The notes under the pieces were generated by a model that was not told where the DNA came from, made no database searches, and saw only the letters and a list, made by a program, of their open reading frames with translations. Of a stretch of DNA of 64,000 nt, positions 48,931 through 58,246 are shown in pieces. How positions within the stretch are numbered: position 1 is the stretch's first letter; every line of letters starts with the position of its first letter. Source of the DNA: Xanthomonas cissicola (GTDB taxonomy: Bacteria > Pseudomonadota > Gammaproteobacteria > Xanthomonadales > Xanthomonadaceae); assembly GCF_008801575.1 (NCBI RefSeq), contig NZ_VZPL01000011.1, forward strand, positions 1-64,000, written 5' to 3'. A program made the position numbers and the translations under genes.

Positions 48931-49015
48931 CGATACATCGCCGCAGCAACGCCGCTGGCCGCGCTGCTGTGCGGTGATCTCTGCGATTCAACCTTTCGAC
49001 TTTCAGGATGCTTCG

Positions 49016-50776
49016 ATGCGCACAGTGCTAGAGCGCGAGTTCGTCAGTTTCGATGGTGTGCCGCTGTTCTACCGGCACTGGCCGTTGCACGATGCCGTTG
49101 CGACCGGCACGCCCAGGGCGGTGGTGCTGCTGCATCGTGGCCATGAGCACTCCGGCCGTGTGATGCATCTTGCCGAAGAACTCGACATGCCCGATGCGCA
49201 GTTCTTTGCCTGGGATGCACGCGGCAACGGTCGCTCGCCCGGCGTGCGTGGCGATGCGCCGGGCTTCGAGGCGCTGGTGCGCGATCTGGACAGCTTCATC
49301 GCGCATCTTCGCGCCACCCACGGCATCGCCGTGCAGGACATCGTGGTGATTGCGCAGAGTGTGGGCGCGGTGGTGGCTGCCACCTGGGTACACAATTACG
49401 CCCCGCCGCTGCGCGCGCTGGTGCTGGCATCGCCGGCGTTCAAGGTGAAGTTGCATGTGCCGTTCGCACGCGCCGGGTTGGCGTTGCTGCATGCGCTGCG
49501 CGGTAACTTCTTCGTCAACAGCTACGTCAAGCCGCAATGGCTAACGCATGATCCGGCGCGCGTGGAAAGCTATCGCACCGATCCGTTGATCACCCGCCCG
49601 ATTTCGGTGCGCGTATTGCTCGGTCTGTACGCGGCCGCCGATCGCGTGGTGGACGATGCACAGGCCATCACCGTGCCGACCCAGTTGCTGGTCTCCGGCG
49701 CGGATGTTGTGGTGCATCGCGGCCCGCAGGATCGCTTCTACGAAAACCTGCGCTCGCCGATCAAGCAGCGCCACTGGCTACCGGGGTTTTTCCACGACAC
49801 CCTAGGCGAACGCGATCGCGCGATTGCCATCGCGCACATTCGCCAGTTCGTCCAAGCGCGGTTTGCGCAACCGCCGGTGCGCGCCGCGCTGCGCAATGCC
49901 CACCGTGCCGGCCCCAGTTTCGAAGAGGCCGAACGGCTGGCCTGGCCACCGCAGCGCAACAGCCTGCAGGACCTGCGCTGGCGGGGCGTGCGTGCCGGCC
50001 TGCGCCTGGGTGGCAAGCTCTCCGAGGGCATCGCGCTTGGTCTGCAGACCGGTTTCGATTCCGGCAGCACATTGGACTACATCTACCGCAATCAGGCGCA
50101 TGGTCGCGGGCCGCTGGGCCGCATGATCGACCGCACGTATCTCAACGCGATCGGTTGGCGCGGCATCCGCATCCGCGGCAGCCATCTGGGCGAATTGCTA
50201 CGCGAGGCAGCGGCGCGCTTGCGTGGCGCCGGCAAGCCGGTACGCGTCCTGGACATCGCTGCCGGACACGGCCGCTATGTGCTCCAGGCGCTGGGCAGCG
50301 GCGCACAGCGTGCCGATGCAATCGTGCTGCGCGACTTCAGCCCGCCCAACGTGACCCAGGGCACTGCGCTGATCCAGGCGCTGGGCGCTGGCGACATCGC
50401 CCGTTTCGAACAAGGCGATGCGTTCGACCCGGCAGCATTGGCGTCCGTGCAACCGGCTCCGACGCTGGCGGTGGTCTCGGGCCTGTACGAATTGTTTGCC
50501 GATAACGACCAGGTCGCGCGCTCGCTGGCCGGCCTGGCCGCGGCGGTGCAGCCGGGCGGTTATCTGCTTTACACCGGTCAGCCCTGGCATCCGCAGCTGG
50601 AATTCATTGCGCGCGCGCTGACCAGCCACCGCGATGGCGTGGCCTGGGTGATGCGCCGGCGGAGCCAGCAGGAGATGGATGGCCTGGTGGAAGCGGCGGG
50701 CTTTCGCAAGGTGGCGCAACGCATCGATGCGTTTGGCATCTTCACCGTGTCGATGGCGCAGCGGGTCGACGCATGA
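49016..50776 (+). CDS. Alpha/beta hydrolase-methyltransferase fusion, YnbC-like
   Basis: A 586-residue fusion. Residues about 10-300 form a serine hydrolase (LLHRGHEHSGR, FAWDARGNGRSPG, nucleophile in VVIAQSVGAVVAA, with a further strand VPTQLLVSGADVVVH) of the lysophospholipase/monoacylglycerol lipase type. Residues about 400-580 form a SAM-dependent methyltransferase (motif I VLDIAAGHGRYVLQAL). E. coli YnbC has the same two domains and length. Substrates are unknown, but the neighbours suggest a lipid head group or an acyl chain. ATG 49016 is preceded by AGGA; a GTG at 48974 is in frame. The stop overlaps the next gene by four bases. Confidence 0.83.
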   Translation: MRTVLEREFVSFDGVPLFYRHWPLHDAVATGTPRAVVLLHRGHEHSGRVMHLAEELDMPDAQFFAWDARGNGRSPGVRGDAPGFEALVRDLDSFIAHLRATHGIAVQDIVVIAQSVGAVVAATWVHNYAPPLRALVLASPAFKVKLHVPFARAGLALLHALRGNFFVNSYVKPQWLTHDPARVESYRTDPLITRPISVRVLLGLYAAADRVVDDAQAITVPTQLLVSGADVVVHRGPQDRFYENLRSPIKQRHWLPGFFHDTLGERDRAIAIAHIRQFVQARFAQPPVRAALRNAHRAGPSFEEAERLAWPPQRNSLQDLRWRGVRAGLRLGGKLSEGIALGLQTGFDSGSTLDYIYRNQAHGRGPLGRMIDRTYLNAIGWRGIRIRGSHLGELLREAAARLRGAGKPVRVLDIAAGHGRYVLQALGSGAQRADAIVLRDFSPPNVTQGTALIQALGAGDIARFEQGDAFDPAALASVQPAPTLAVVSGLYELFADNDQVARSLAGLAAAVQPGGYLLYTGQPWHPQLEFIARALTSHRDGVAWVMRRRSQQEMDGLVEAAGFRKVAQRIDAFGIFTVSMAQRVDA

Positions 50777-52110
50777 GCCGCGCTGCGCGGCCAGTCGGTC
50801 GTGCCGCGATGTGGCTGGCGTTGCTGGGGCCGTTTTTCTTCCTCAGTTACGGCCTGGCCAACACGCTGGCCGGGCGGGCGACGCAGGTGCCGTCGGTGGT
50901 ATTCGGCTGGGAACACGGCATGCCGTTCTGGCCGTGGACCATCGTGCCGTACTGGTCGATCGATGCGTGCTACGCGGTCTCGTTTTTTGTCTGCCGCAAT
51001 CGCCGCGAGCTGGACACCCATGCACTGCGCTTGCTCAGCGCACAGCTGATCTGCGTGGCGTGTTTTTTGCTGTGGCCGCTGCGCTATAGCTTCGTGCGGC
51101 CCGAGACCGGGGGCGTGTTCGGCTGGCTGTTCGCGGTGCTGCTGGGTTTTGACAAACCCTTCAATCAGGCGCCATCGCTGCACATCGTGCTGTTGGTTGT
51201 GCTGTGGGTGCGCTATGCGCAGCATCTTTGCGGGGTGTGGCGCTGGCTGCTGCATGCCTGGTTCGCATTGATCGGTGTGTCGGTGCTGACCACGTATCAG
51301 CATCACTTTCTGGATATTCCCACCGGGCTCGCGGTGGGCTGGCTATGCGTGTGGATGTGGCCGGAGCGTATCGCTGCACCGTTCGCGCGGGCACGGTTTG
51401 CACGCGACCTGCGTCGTTGGCGCTTGGCCGTGATGTATCTGGCCGGCGCGCTGGTCAGCGCTGCGCTGGCGCTATGGAGCGGAGGTGCAGGACTGTGGTT
51501 GCTGTGGATCGCCCTGGCTTTGCTGCTGGTTGCGTTGAATTACGCGCTGCTCGGGCCGGGCGGATTCCAGAAGCGCAGCGATGGGCGCCTGAGTCTTGCC
51601 GCGCGCTGGTTGTATGCGCCGTATCTGATGGCAGCATGGTGCAACTCGCGCCTCTGGACGCGGCGCGCCCCGTCGCCGCGCGCGGTATGCGATGGCGTGT
51701 GGCTGGGGCGGATTCCGCTGCCCGGCCAGCGCGACGAGCGTGCTGCGGTGGTGGACGTGTCTGCAGAGCTCTCGTTGTACGCCGCGCAGGCGCAGGACCG
51801 TGTGGTGCCGATGCTCGATCTGGTCGCACCGTCGCCAGCGCAACTACGCGAGGCGGCGCAGGCGATCGCGCAGGCGCGTGCGCACGGCCCGGTGCTGGTG
51901 TGTTGCGCATTGGGCTATTCGCGCAGTGCTGCCAGCATGGCCACCTGGCTGGTGCGCAGCGGCCGCGCCCGGGACGTGGATGCGGCCATCGCACAGTTAC
52001 GCGCCGTGCGGCCGTCGATCATGCTTGGGCACGCGCATCGCGCGGCGATCGTGGCGGCATGCGACGGTCATGACGGTGGCGACGACATCCCCGAACGGAG
52101 AGCGCAATGA
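50773..52110 (+). CDS. PAP2 membrane phosphatase fused to a Cys-based dual-specificity phosphatase, YnbD-like
   Basis: A 445-residue membrane protein. The N-terminal part (about 1-220) is a PAP2-type lipid phosphatase with APSLHIVLL and YQHHFLDIPTG, and a further membrane pair follows. The C-terminal soluble part (about 310-435) is a dual-specificity phosphatase with the CX5R loop in VLVCCALGYSRSAAS. E. coli YnbD has this same fusion. Two unrelated phosphatase chemistries in one protein suggest consecutive removal of phosphate from a lipid phosphate such as a phosphatidylglycerophosphate- or inositol-like head group; this is inference. Four-base overlaps join it to both neighbours. Confidence 0.83.
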   Translation: MSRAARPVGRAAMWLALLGPFFFLSYGLANTLAGRATQVPSVVFGWEHGMPFWPWTIVPYWSIDACYAVSFFVCRNRRELDTHALRLLSAQLICVACFLLWPLRYSFVRPETGGVFGWLFAVLLGFDKPFNQAPSLHIVLLVVLWVRYAQHLCGVWRWLLHAWFALIGVSVLTTYQHHFLDIPTGLAVGWLCVWMWPERIAAPFARARFARDLRRWRLAVMYLAGALVSAALALWSGGAGLWLLWIALALLLVALNYALLGPGGFQKRSDGRLSLAARWLYAPYLMAAWCNSRLWTRRAPSPRAVCDGVWLGRIPLPGQRDERAAVVDVSAELSLYAAQAQDRVVPMLDLVAPSPAQLREAAQAIAQARAHGPVLVCCALGYSRSAASMATWLVRSGRARDVDAAIAQLRAVRPSIMLGHAHRAAIVAACDGHDGGDDIPERRAQ

Positions 52111-52553
52111 ATACCTCCCCGCTGACCTTGCCGGCCATGCGCGCAGTGCTGCGGCAAGGTGCAGCACTGGACCGCTTCTCACTCCTGCTGCTGGCAGCGG
52201 CCATTGGCTTGCTCGGCGTAGCCGAGGCGCCGCCGTTGATGCAGTTGGGCTATGCCATCAGCGTGCTTGCGGGCGTGGTGCAGCGCTATTGGGCGTTTCG
52301 CGTGGGCCTGGATGCCGACCTGCTGGCGGCCTCCATCGCGCATCTCGAACGCTGCGGCGGCACCGAGCAAGAGGCCGCGCACCAACTCGATGCGGCAATG
52401 CATGCCATTGGCCTGGTGGCGAAGCTGCCGCCCGCACGCGACTGGGCATCGCGCTGCGCCGGCATGCGCCGCCTGCTGCGTTGGCAGCTGGCAAGCGTGG
52501 TGGTGCAACTGCTGTTGGTGGCTGCTGCGCTCGCTCTCGGGATCTTCAGATGA
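52107..52553 (+). CDS. Small membrane protein of the lipid cluster, unknown function
   Basis: A 148-residue protein with two N-terminal helices (about 20-36 and 43-62) and one C-terminal helix (about 128-146: LASVVVQLLLVAAALALG), flanking a soluble stretch. No known family is recognised. ATG 52107 overlaps the stop of the phosphatase gene and its own stop overlaps the next gene, so it is an integral operon member. Confidence 0.7.
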   Translation: MNTSPLTLPAMRAVLRQGAALDRFSLLLLAAAIGLLGVAEAPPLMQLGYAISVLAGVVQRYWAFRVGLDADLLAASIAHLERCGGTEQEAAHQLDAAMHAIGLVAKLPPARDWASRCAGMRRLLRWQLASVVVQLLLVAAALALGIFR

Positions 52554-54054
52554 GCAACGCACCCGATTCCGCTCAGCGCGAACCGCAACACGCCACGCCA
52601 GCGCAGCGGGCGCTGTGGCAGCGGCTGCAGGGCTACCGCTTTGGCCAGGACGACGCGGCGTTTGCGGCCTTCGTTCGGCGCGTGGCCAAGCAGGCACAGT
52701 GCAGCACCGCGCAAGCGCAGGCGTTGGTGGAGGAGTACCGACGGTTCTGTTTTCTTGCCTGCACCGACACCCACGAGGTCACCCCCAGCCCGTTGGTCGA
52801 CTAAGTCTGGCATACGCATCTGACCGACACCCGCGAGTACTGGCAGCAGTTCTGCCCGCACGTGCTGCAGACCACCCTGCATCATCAACCCGGACGCGGC
52901 GATGCCGGCGAACAGGCGCGGTTCCAGGCGCAGTACCGCCAGACGCTGGAGCGTTACCGCACGCAGTTCGGCGAGCCGCCGGCGCAATGGTGGCCTGCGG
53001 CGCGACCGCAGCAATCGACGCTGGATCCGCTGCACGAGGACACTGCCGAACAGACCTTGCAGGCCTTGCGTGGAGCGCCGCAGTTGTCTGGGCCGCAGCG
53101 CGGTGTGCCGTATGCCGTCTTCGCGTGGGCGATCATCGTGGTGGTGGTGGGCATGGCCTGTCGCGCGGCCAATGGCGGGGGCTGTCGCCGCTGTACTGGC
53201 GCGGTGTCTATTTCCTGCCGCTGTTCATCGCGCTGATCGGTCTGGCCTGGTCGATGGCGGCATGGTTGCGACGGGTGCTGCGACGCGGTCGCACCGCAGC
53301 AGCACTGGATGCCAGCGAGCTTGCGTATCTGGCCGGCGGTGCCGATCGCGTGGCCGACCTGTGGTTCACCGAGTTACTGGTGCGCAATGCGGTGTATCTG
53401 GAGCGCGACGCAACCGAACCGGCACGCCACTGGGTGCGCTGCCACCGGCAGATTGCGGTTCCGCCTGCGCTGGAGCCGGCACTGGAAGCGGTGCGCACCA
53501 CCGAAGACCCGGTGTGGGCCTTGCGCGCGTTGCGCGCGCTGGCCGCACCGCTGGAGCAGCGCTTGATCGACAAGGGCCTGTGGCTGAGCCAGGCGCAGGC
53601 ACGCGCGGTGCGTCTGGCATGTACCGTGCCGGTGGCGCTGGTATGGGGGCTTGGCCTGTGCAAGCTGGTCATCGGCGTGCAGGGCAACCATCCGGTGGGC
53701 TATCTGCTGTGTCTGATGGTGCTGACCACATTGCTGGTGCTGGGCTTTGCGCTGGTGCGCGTGCGGCGCACGCTCGGCGGCGAGGCCCGCCTTGCGACAC
53801 TGCGTCACACGCGGCGACGCGATGCGGCGCGCACCGGCGGTGATCCAGGCGAGGCAGTGGCGCTGTACGGCACCGCGGCACTGATCGGGACCGCTTGGGC
53901 CGACTACCACAGCCTGCGTGCGCCGCATGGCCACGCCGGTGGCAGTGGCAGCAGCTGCGGCGGGGGCGGCGGCGACAGCGGCGGCGATGGTGATAGCAGC
54001 GATGGTGGCGGTGGCTGTGGCGGCTGTGGCGGCTGCGGTGGAGGAGGCGACTGA
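52550..54054 (+). pseudogene. Broken gene for a TIGR04222/glycine-rich-domain membrane protein
   Basis: The first 84 codons (52550-52801) end at TAA 52802-52804. Read on, the same frame continues VWHTHLTDTREYW; with Glu at the stop it would give VDEVWHTH, the motif of glycine-rich domain proteins, so GAA to TAA is the likely change. A second lesion, a frameshift at about 53139-53190, moves the rest (SPLYWRGVYFLPLFIALIG onward, two more helices) into another frame, which ends in a Gly/Cys-rich tail with repeated GGCGGCGG-type residues typical of TIGR04222 proteins. The intact product would have about 500 residues. Two independent lesions argue against a single sequencing error. Confidence 0.8.
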
Positions 54055-54692
54055 TGCAACACGGACAGCAACAGCGGCAGCTGCAATGGGCGCGCGTGCT
54101 GCGCGGGCGTGGCGCCACGCCCAATGGCGTGTCGTGGGTAAGCATCGCGTTTGCGGCGCTGGCCGGGCTGATGTTCTACATCGGATTGAGCGCGCCTGCG
54201 CGAGAAGGAGCCATGCCACTGCTGCTGGCGGTGCTCGGGCTGCAGGGGCGGCTGTGGTGCAACCGCATGGATGGCGTGCTGGCGCGCCAGGCGCGCATGG
54301 TCTCGCGCGCCGGTGAGGTCTACAACGATGCGCCTGATCGGTTGTCCGATGTGCTGGTCTGCGTGGGCCTGGGCTATGGACTGCAGGCCGGCCTGCCGTG
54401 GGCTGCGCAGCTGGGGTGGGCGGCGGCGCTGTGCTGCGTGGCCACCGCATATGTGCGCATGCTGGGCCTGGCCTGCGGCATGCCAGAGCCGCGACAGGGG
54501 CCGATGAGCCGCGTGCAACGCATGCAGTGGTTGTCGCTGGCAGGCGCGCTGGCCTTGCCGCTGCAATGGATGGGCCAGCCGCGTCTTGCGGCCTGGCTGC
54601 TGATCGGCGCACTGGCGGTGTTGATCGCTGGTGCCTTGCTGACGGTGGCGGTACGACTGCGCACGATCGTGCGCACCCTGGAGCAGAAATGA
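54054..54692 (+). CDS. Second CDP-alcohol phosphatidyltransferase of the lipid cluster
   Basis: A 212-residue membrane protein with the core NRMDGVLARQARMVSRAGEV followed by YNDAPDRLSD. As in the first phosphatidyltransferase of this cluster, the first and third Asp of the classical motif are Asn, while DG-x2-AR and the last Asp are kept. The protein is otherwise quite different from the first copy, so the two probably differ in the alcohol they use. The ATG overlaps the stop of the broken gene (TGATG) and its stop overlaps the acyltransferase ATG. Confidence 0.8.
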   Translation: MQHGQQQRQLQWARVLRGRGATPNGVSWVSIAFAALAGLMFYIGLSAPAREGAMPLLLAVLGLQGRLWCNRMDGVLARQARMVSRAGEVYNDAPDRLSDVLVCVGLGYGLQAGLPWAAQLGWAAALCCVATAYVRMLGLACGMPEPRQGPMSRVQRMQWLSLAGALALPLQWMGQPRLAAWLLIGALAVLIAGALLTVAVRLRTIVRTLEQK

Positions 54693-55321
54693 TTGCCCGT
54701 TTCATCGCGCGCGGCTGCAGCGGCGCCATTCGTACCTTGACCGGCGCGCGTGCGCTGTGGCGCGGTTGCGCGCCCTCCAACGAACGCCGCGTGTATTACG
54801 GCAACCACGCAAGCCACGGCGATTTCGTGCTGATCTGGTCATCGCTGCCGGCCGGCCTGCGGCATGAAGTGCGCCCGGTGGCGGCGGCCGACTACTGGCA
54901 GCGCACCGCCCTGCGGCGCTATCTGATCCATGCGGTCTTCAACGGCGTATTGATCGAGCGCGACCCGGCGCAGCGCACGCGCGACCCGATCCAGTGCCTG
55001 TGCGATGCGGTGGACGCCGGCGATTCGTTGATCCTGTTTCCCGAAGGCACGCGCAACCCGGACGATGGCGTGCTGCCGTTCAAGAGCGGGCTGTATCACC
55101 TGGCACGGCAACGCCCGGAACTGGAGTTCGTGCCGGTGTGGATCGACAACCTCAAGCGCGTGATGCCCAAGGGCAAGTGGTTGCCGTTGCCGCTGCTGTG
55201 CACCACCACCTTTGGCGCGCCATTGCGCCTGGACGCGGACGAAACCAAGGATGTATTTCTGACGCGTGCACGTGCGGCGTTGCTGGCGTTGTCGCCGGAT
55301 CACTTGGAGGCGCGCGCATGA
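54689..55321 (+). CDS. PlsC-like 1-acylglycerol-3-phosphate acyltransferase
   Basis: A 210-residue acyltransferase with the catalytic NHASHGDFVLIW (His-x4-Asp) near residue 33 and FPEGTRNPDDGVLPFKSG near residue 117, hallmarks of the lysophosphatidate acyltransferase family. It would supply phosphatidic acid, or re-acylate a lysolipid, for the CdsA-like enzyme encoded next. Start at ATG 54689, overlapping the preceding stop; its stop overlaps the next ATG by four bases. Confidence 0.86.
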   Translation: MIARFIARGCSGAIRTLTGARALWRGCAPSNERRVYYGNHASHGDFVLIWSSLPAGLRHEVRPVAAADYWQRTALRRYLIHAVFNGVLIERDPAQRTRDPIQCLCDAVDAGDSLILFPEGTRNPDDGVLPFKSGLYHLARQRPELEFVPVWIDNLKRVMPKGKWLPLPLLCTTTFGAPLRLDADETKDVFLTRARAALLALSPDHLEARA

Positions 55322-56292
55322 GCCTGTCTGCGTACAGCGGCCAGCTGCAGCAGTCTTCAATGCATCAGCAGACGCTGTGGCTGTTCAGCGGTATCGCGCT
55401 GGTGCTCATCATCGCCACGCTGATTTCCGAAACCCTGCGTTGGCGCGCACGCGAACGCCCCAGCGCAGTGCTGGACAACCTGGTCGCCCGCATTCGCGCG
55501 TGGTGGGTGATGGCCGCGGTGGTCGGCCTTGCGTTCGTGTTTGGCCGCGCCGGCGTCATCGGCTTGTTCGCGTTGGTGTCGTTGTTTGCGCTGCGCGAGT
55601 TCATCACCTTGACCCCGACCCGGCGCGGCGATTACTACGCGTTACTGGCCGCGTTCTACGTCGTGTTACCGTGGCAATACGGCCTGGTGTGGACCGGCTG
55701 GTACGGCCTGTACACCTTGCTGATTCCGGTCTACGCGCTCCTGGTATTGCCGATCCTGGCCACCATCGGCGGCGACACCACGCGTTATCTGGAACGCACC
55801 GCCAAAGTGCAGTGGGGCCTGATGATCTGCGTGTTCTGCATTTCGCATGTGCCGGCGCTGTTGAACCTGGACATTCCCGGCTATGCGGGGCGCAATCTGC
55901 TGTTGATCGCCTTCCTGGTGATCGTGGTGCAGTCCTCGGACGTACTGCAGTACGTGTGGGGCAAACTGGCCGGCCGCCATCTGATCGCGCCGAAATTGTC
56001 GCCGTCCAAAACGGTGGAAGGATTCATCGGCGGCGTGGTGTCGGCCAGCCTGCTCGGGATGGCGCTGTGGTGGATCACCCCGTTCGCGCCGTGGCATGCC
56101 TTCGGCCTGGCATTGGTGGCCAACCTGATGGGATTTTTCGGCGGGCTGGTGATGTCGGCGATCAAGCGCGATCGCGGCATCAAGGACTGGGGCCATATGA
56201 TCGAAGGCCACGGCGGTGTGCTCGACCGCCTGGATTCGGTGTGCTTCGCCGCGCCGGTCTTCTTCCACCTGATTCGCTATGGCTGGGCGTGA
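55318..56292 (+). CDS. Phosphatidate cytidylyltransferase, CdsA-like (YnbB-like)
   Basis: CdsA-type enzymes turn phosphatidic acid and CTP into CDP-diacylglycerol, the donor used by CDP-alcohol phosphatidyltransferases. The 324-residue membrane protein has about eight helices and the family signature at the C-terminus: LSPSKTVEGFIGG, then IKRDRGIKDWGHMIEGHGG and VLDRLDSVCF. E. coli YnbB is its counterpart in the ynb cluster. Its place in a cluster with two phosphatidyltransferases suggests a dedicated donor supply. It is the last gene of the overlapping run. Confidence 0.88.
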   Translation: MSLSAYSGQLQQSSMHQQTLWLFSGIALVLIIATLISETLRWRARERPSAVLDNLVARIRAWWVMAAVVGLAFVFGRAGVIGLFALVSLFALREFITLTPTRRGDYYALLAAFYVVLPWQYGLVWTGWYGLYTLLIPVYALLVLPILATIGGDTTRYLERTAKVQWGLMICVFCISHVPALLNLDIPGYAGRNLLLIAFLVIVVQSSDVLQYVWGKLAGRHLIAPKLSPSKTVEGFIGGVVSASLLGMALWWITPFAPWHAFGLALVANLMGFFGGLVMSAIKRDRGIKDWGHMIEGHGGVLDRLDSVCFAAPVFFHLIRYGWA

Positions 56293-56475
56293 CCGCTTGT
56301 CATGAAATCGCAACACGTGCATCGCGTGCCGTTGGCGATCTGCAGCACCGGATCCCCAGCGCGCGTCGGTCAACCGCCGCGTCTGGCCAACCGGAAGGCT
56401 GACCCGCACGACACCACGCTGTGATCGGGAGCCCGTGCGCGCCACGTCTGGCAGAACCACGCCGTGACGATTGCC

Positions 56476-56484
56476 GATTCCCGG
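56476..56484. repeat. GGGAATCGG repeat unit after the fis stop codon
   Basis: Directly beyond the fis stop (56486-56488, minus strand) the sense strand reads CCGGGAATCGG. One full unit of the heptamer found after three other genes in this window. Confidence 0.5.
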
Positions 56485-56485
56485 C

Positions 56486-56773
<288 letters not shown>

Positions 56774-56863
56774 TCACGAAGCCGGGACGCGTGGCCGGCG
56801 AGGGGGAGTGAGTCTAGCGCGTGACCTCATCGCTCGCCACGCCCACGTGGCGGTCGCGCCCGT

Positions 56864-58246
56864 TCACCGGAAGTCGAAACTGAAGGCAGCGGTGCTCGCG
56901 GCCGGTTCGCGCACCCGAAACGCGACCTGCACCGCCTGACCCGGCGCTAGCGTGTCCTGCGCAGCCGGCGACTGTCCCAGATAGTCCTGCGGCGACAAGA
57001 TGCGGGTGCCGATCACCCGGCCGTCGGCATCGGACAGCGACAGCTGCAGCCACGGCCAAGCCTGTGCCCAGCGCGCGTCGTTGCGGAAGCTGGCCTGGAT
57101 CTGCAGCACCCCGGCCACGCCGGGCAGCGGGCGCACGTCGCGGTTGAGCAGGGTCAGCGCCTCCGGCTCGCGCCAGGCCGGCACGCTGCAGCGCGCCAGC
57201 GTGCAGGCCGCGCTGATCAGCGGCCGCCAGCGCGGGCTGGTGGCCAGGTGCGCGCGGTCGGCGATGACGATCTGCAACCCGAGCACGCCGACCAGCCCGA
57301 CCAACAGCGCCCACTGGCGCCCGCTGGCGCGTAGCTGCGGCCGGGTGACGCCACGCCGCGCGAAGGCGGGCGCGGGCAAGGCGGGAGCGGGCAGGGGCTG
57401 CAACTGCGCAGGGGAGGGGCGGGACTGCGCGATGCCGGCATCGCACTGCGCGTCCTCGCCTGCCAATGCGCTGGCTGCGCTGAACTCGGTGGTTGCCGGG
57501 TCCGGATGGCTGGAGGGGCGGCCCGGGTGCGACTGGCCGTCGGGTGTGCTCGCCGTCCGCTCGCTGCCGATGGTATCGGCCTGCGTTGCGGCTGCCGCCG
57601 TTGCAACAGGTGCTGCAGATACTGCAGACGCTGCTGCCGCTGCGGTTGGAACCTGCCGCGCGGTCGTTTCCGTCAGCGCCTTCGACGTGCCCGGCGCATT
57701 CCGGGACGGCAGCTCTGCATCCGCCGACGCACGTGGCGCACGTTGCTGCGCTGAATTCAGCGGGACAGGTGCAGTCCGCGCGGTTGGGTCTTGGAGGGCG
57801 TCATCGGTCGCGGCATCGATCGGGGCCAGCCCGTCATCGCTGGCGTGGGCGTCGCTGGCGGCCGACGCCGGGCGAGGTGGATCGCCCAGCGCATCAGAGA
57901 CGCGTCCGGCCGCGAGTGCGGTCGCCGAAGCGGACGGCATCGTGGTGCCGGGCGCGGGCAGTCGCGCCTCGCCGGACACTGGCGCCTGGACACCATCGTG
58001 TCCGGGCGTGCCCGTCGCGCGATGCGGCGACGCAGCCACCGCGGCGGCAGGCGATGGCACGCGCGGCGCCTGCTGCGCGTCCACCGGCGGCGGTGTTGCC
58101 GGCGGCAACGCAGAGCCTGGGGCCGGTATGGCCTGCTCCGGCGGCTCCACAGCCGGAACCAGCGGGGTGGGCACCAGCGGCGGAGCGGCCGGCGTCGCAC
58201 GCAGGAACGTGGCCAGGGGGCGGCGCGGTGGCGGAGTCTCGGACAT
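56864..58246 (-). CDS. DUF3426 protein with long Ala/Pro-rich N-terminus
   Basis: A 460-residue protein. Residues 1 to about 310 are low-complexity (Ala, Pro, Thr, Ser). A membrane helix follows (about 325-345, WALLVGLVGVLGLQIVIA), then a DUF3426 domain (LARCSVPAWREPEALTLLNR, GVLQIQASFRNDARWAQAWP, SPQDYLG). Family members usually begin with a zinc ribbon; none is seen here, so the N-terminus is atypical or lost. Start at the ATG ending 58246 (MSETPPPRRPLATFLRA). It lies between prmA/XRE genes and fis. Function unknown. Confidence 0.72.
   Translation of the reverse strand: MSETPPPRRPLATFLRATPAAPPLVPTPLVPAVEPPEQAIPAPGSALPPATPPPVDAQQAPRVPSPAAAVAASPHRATGTPGHDGVQAPVSGEARLPAPGTTMPSASATALAAGRVSDALGDPPRPASAASDAHASDDGLAPIDAATDDALQDPTARTAPVPLNSAQQRAPRASADAELPSRNAPGTSKALTETTARQVPTAAAAASAVSAAPVATAAAATQADTIGSERTASTPDGQSHPGRPSSHPDPATTEFSAASALAGEDAQCDAGIAQSRPSPAQLQPLPAPALPAPAFARRGVTRPQLRASGRQWALLVGLVGVLGLQIVIADRAHLATSPRWRPLISAACTLARCSVPAWREPEALTLLNRDVRPLPGVAGVLQIQASFRNDARWAQAWPWLQLSLSDADGRVIGTRILSPQDYLGQSPAAQDTLAPGQAVQVAFRVREPAASTAAFSFDFR

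Noticed and set aside
52550-54054. Programmed stop read-through or frameshifting in the TIGR04222-like gene
   Set aside because: No slippery heptamer, pseudoknot or selenocysteine-type element is visible at either lesion; decay by mutation is simpler.
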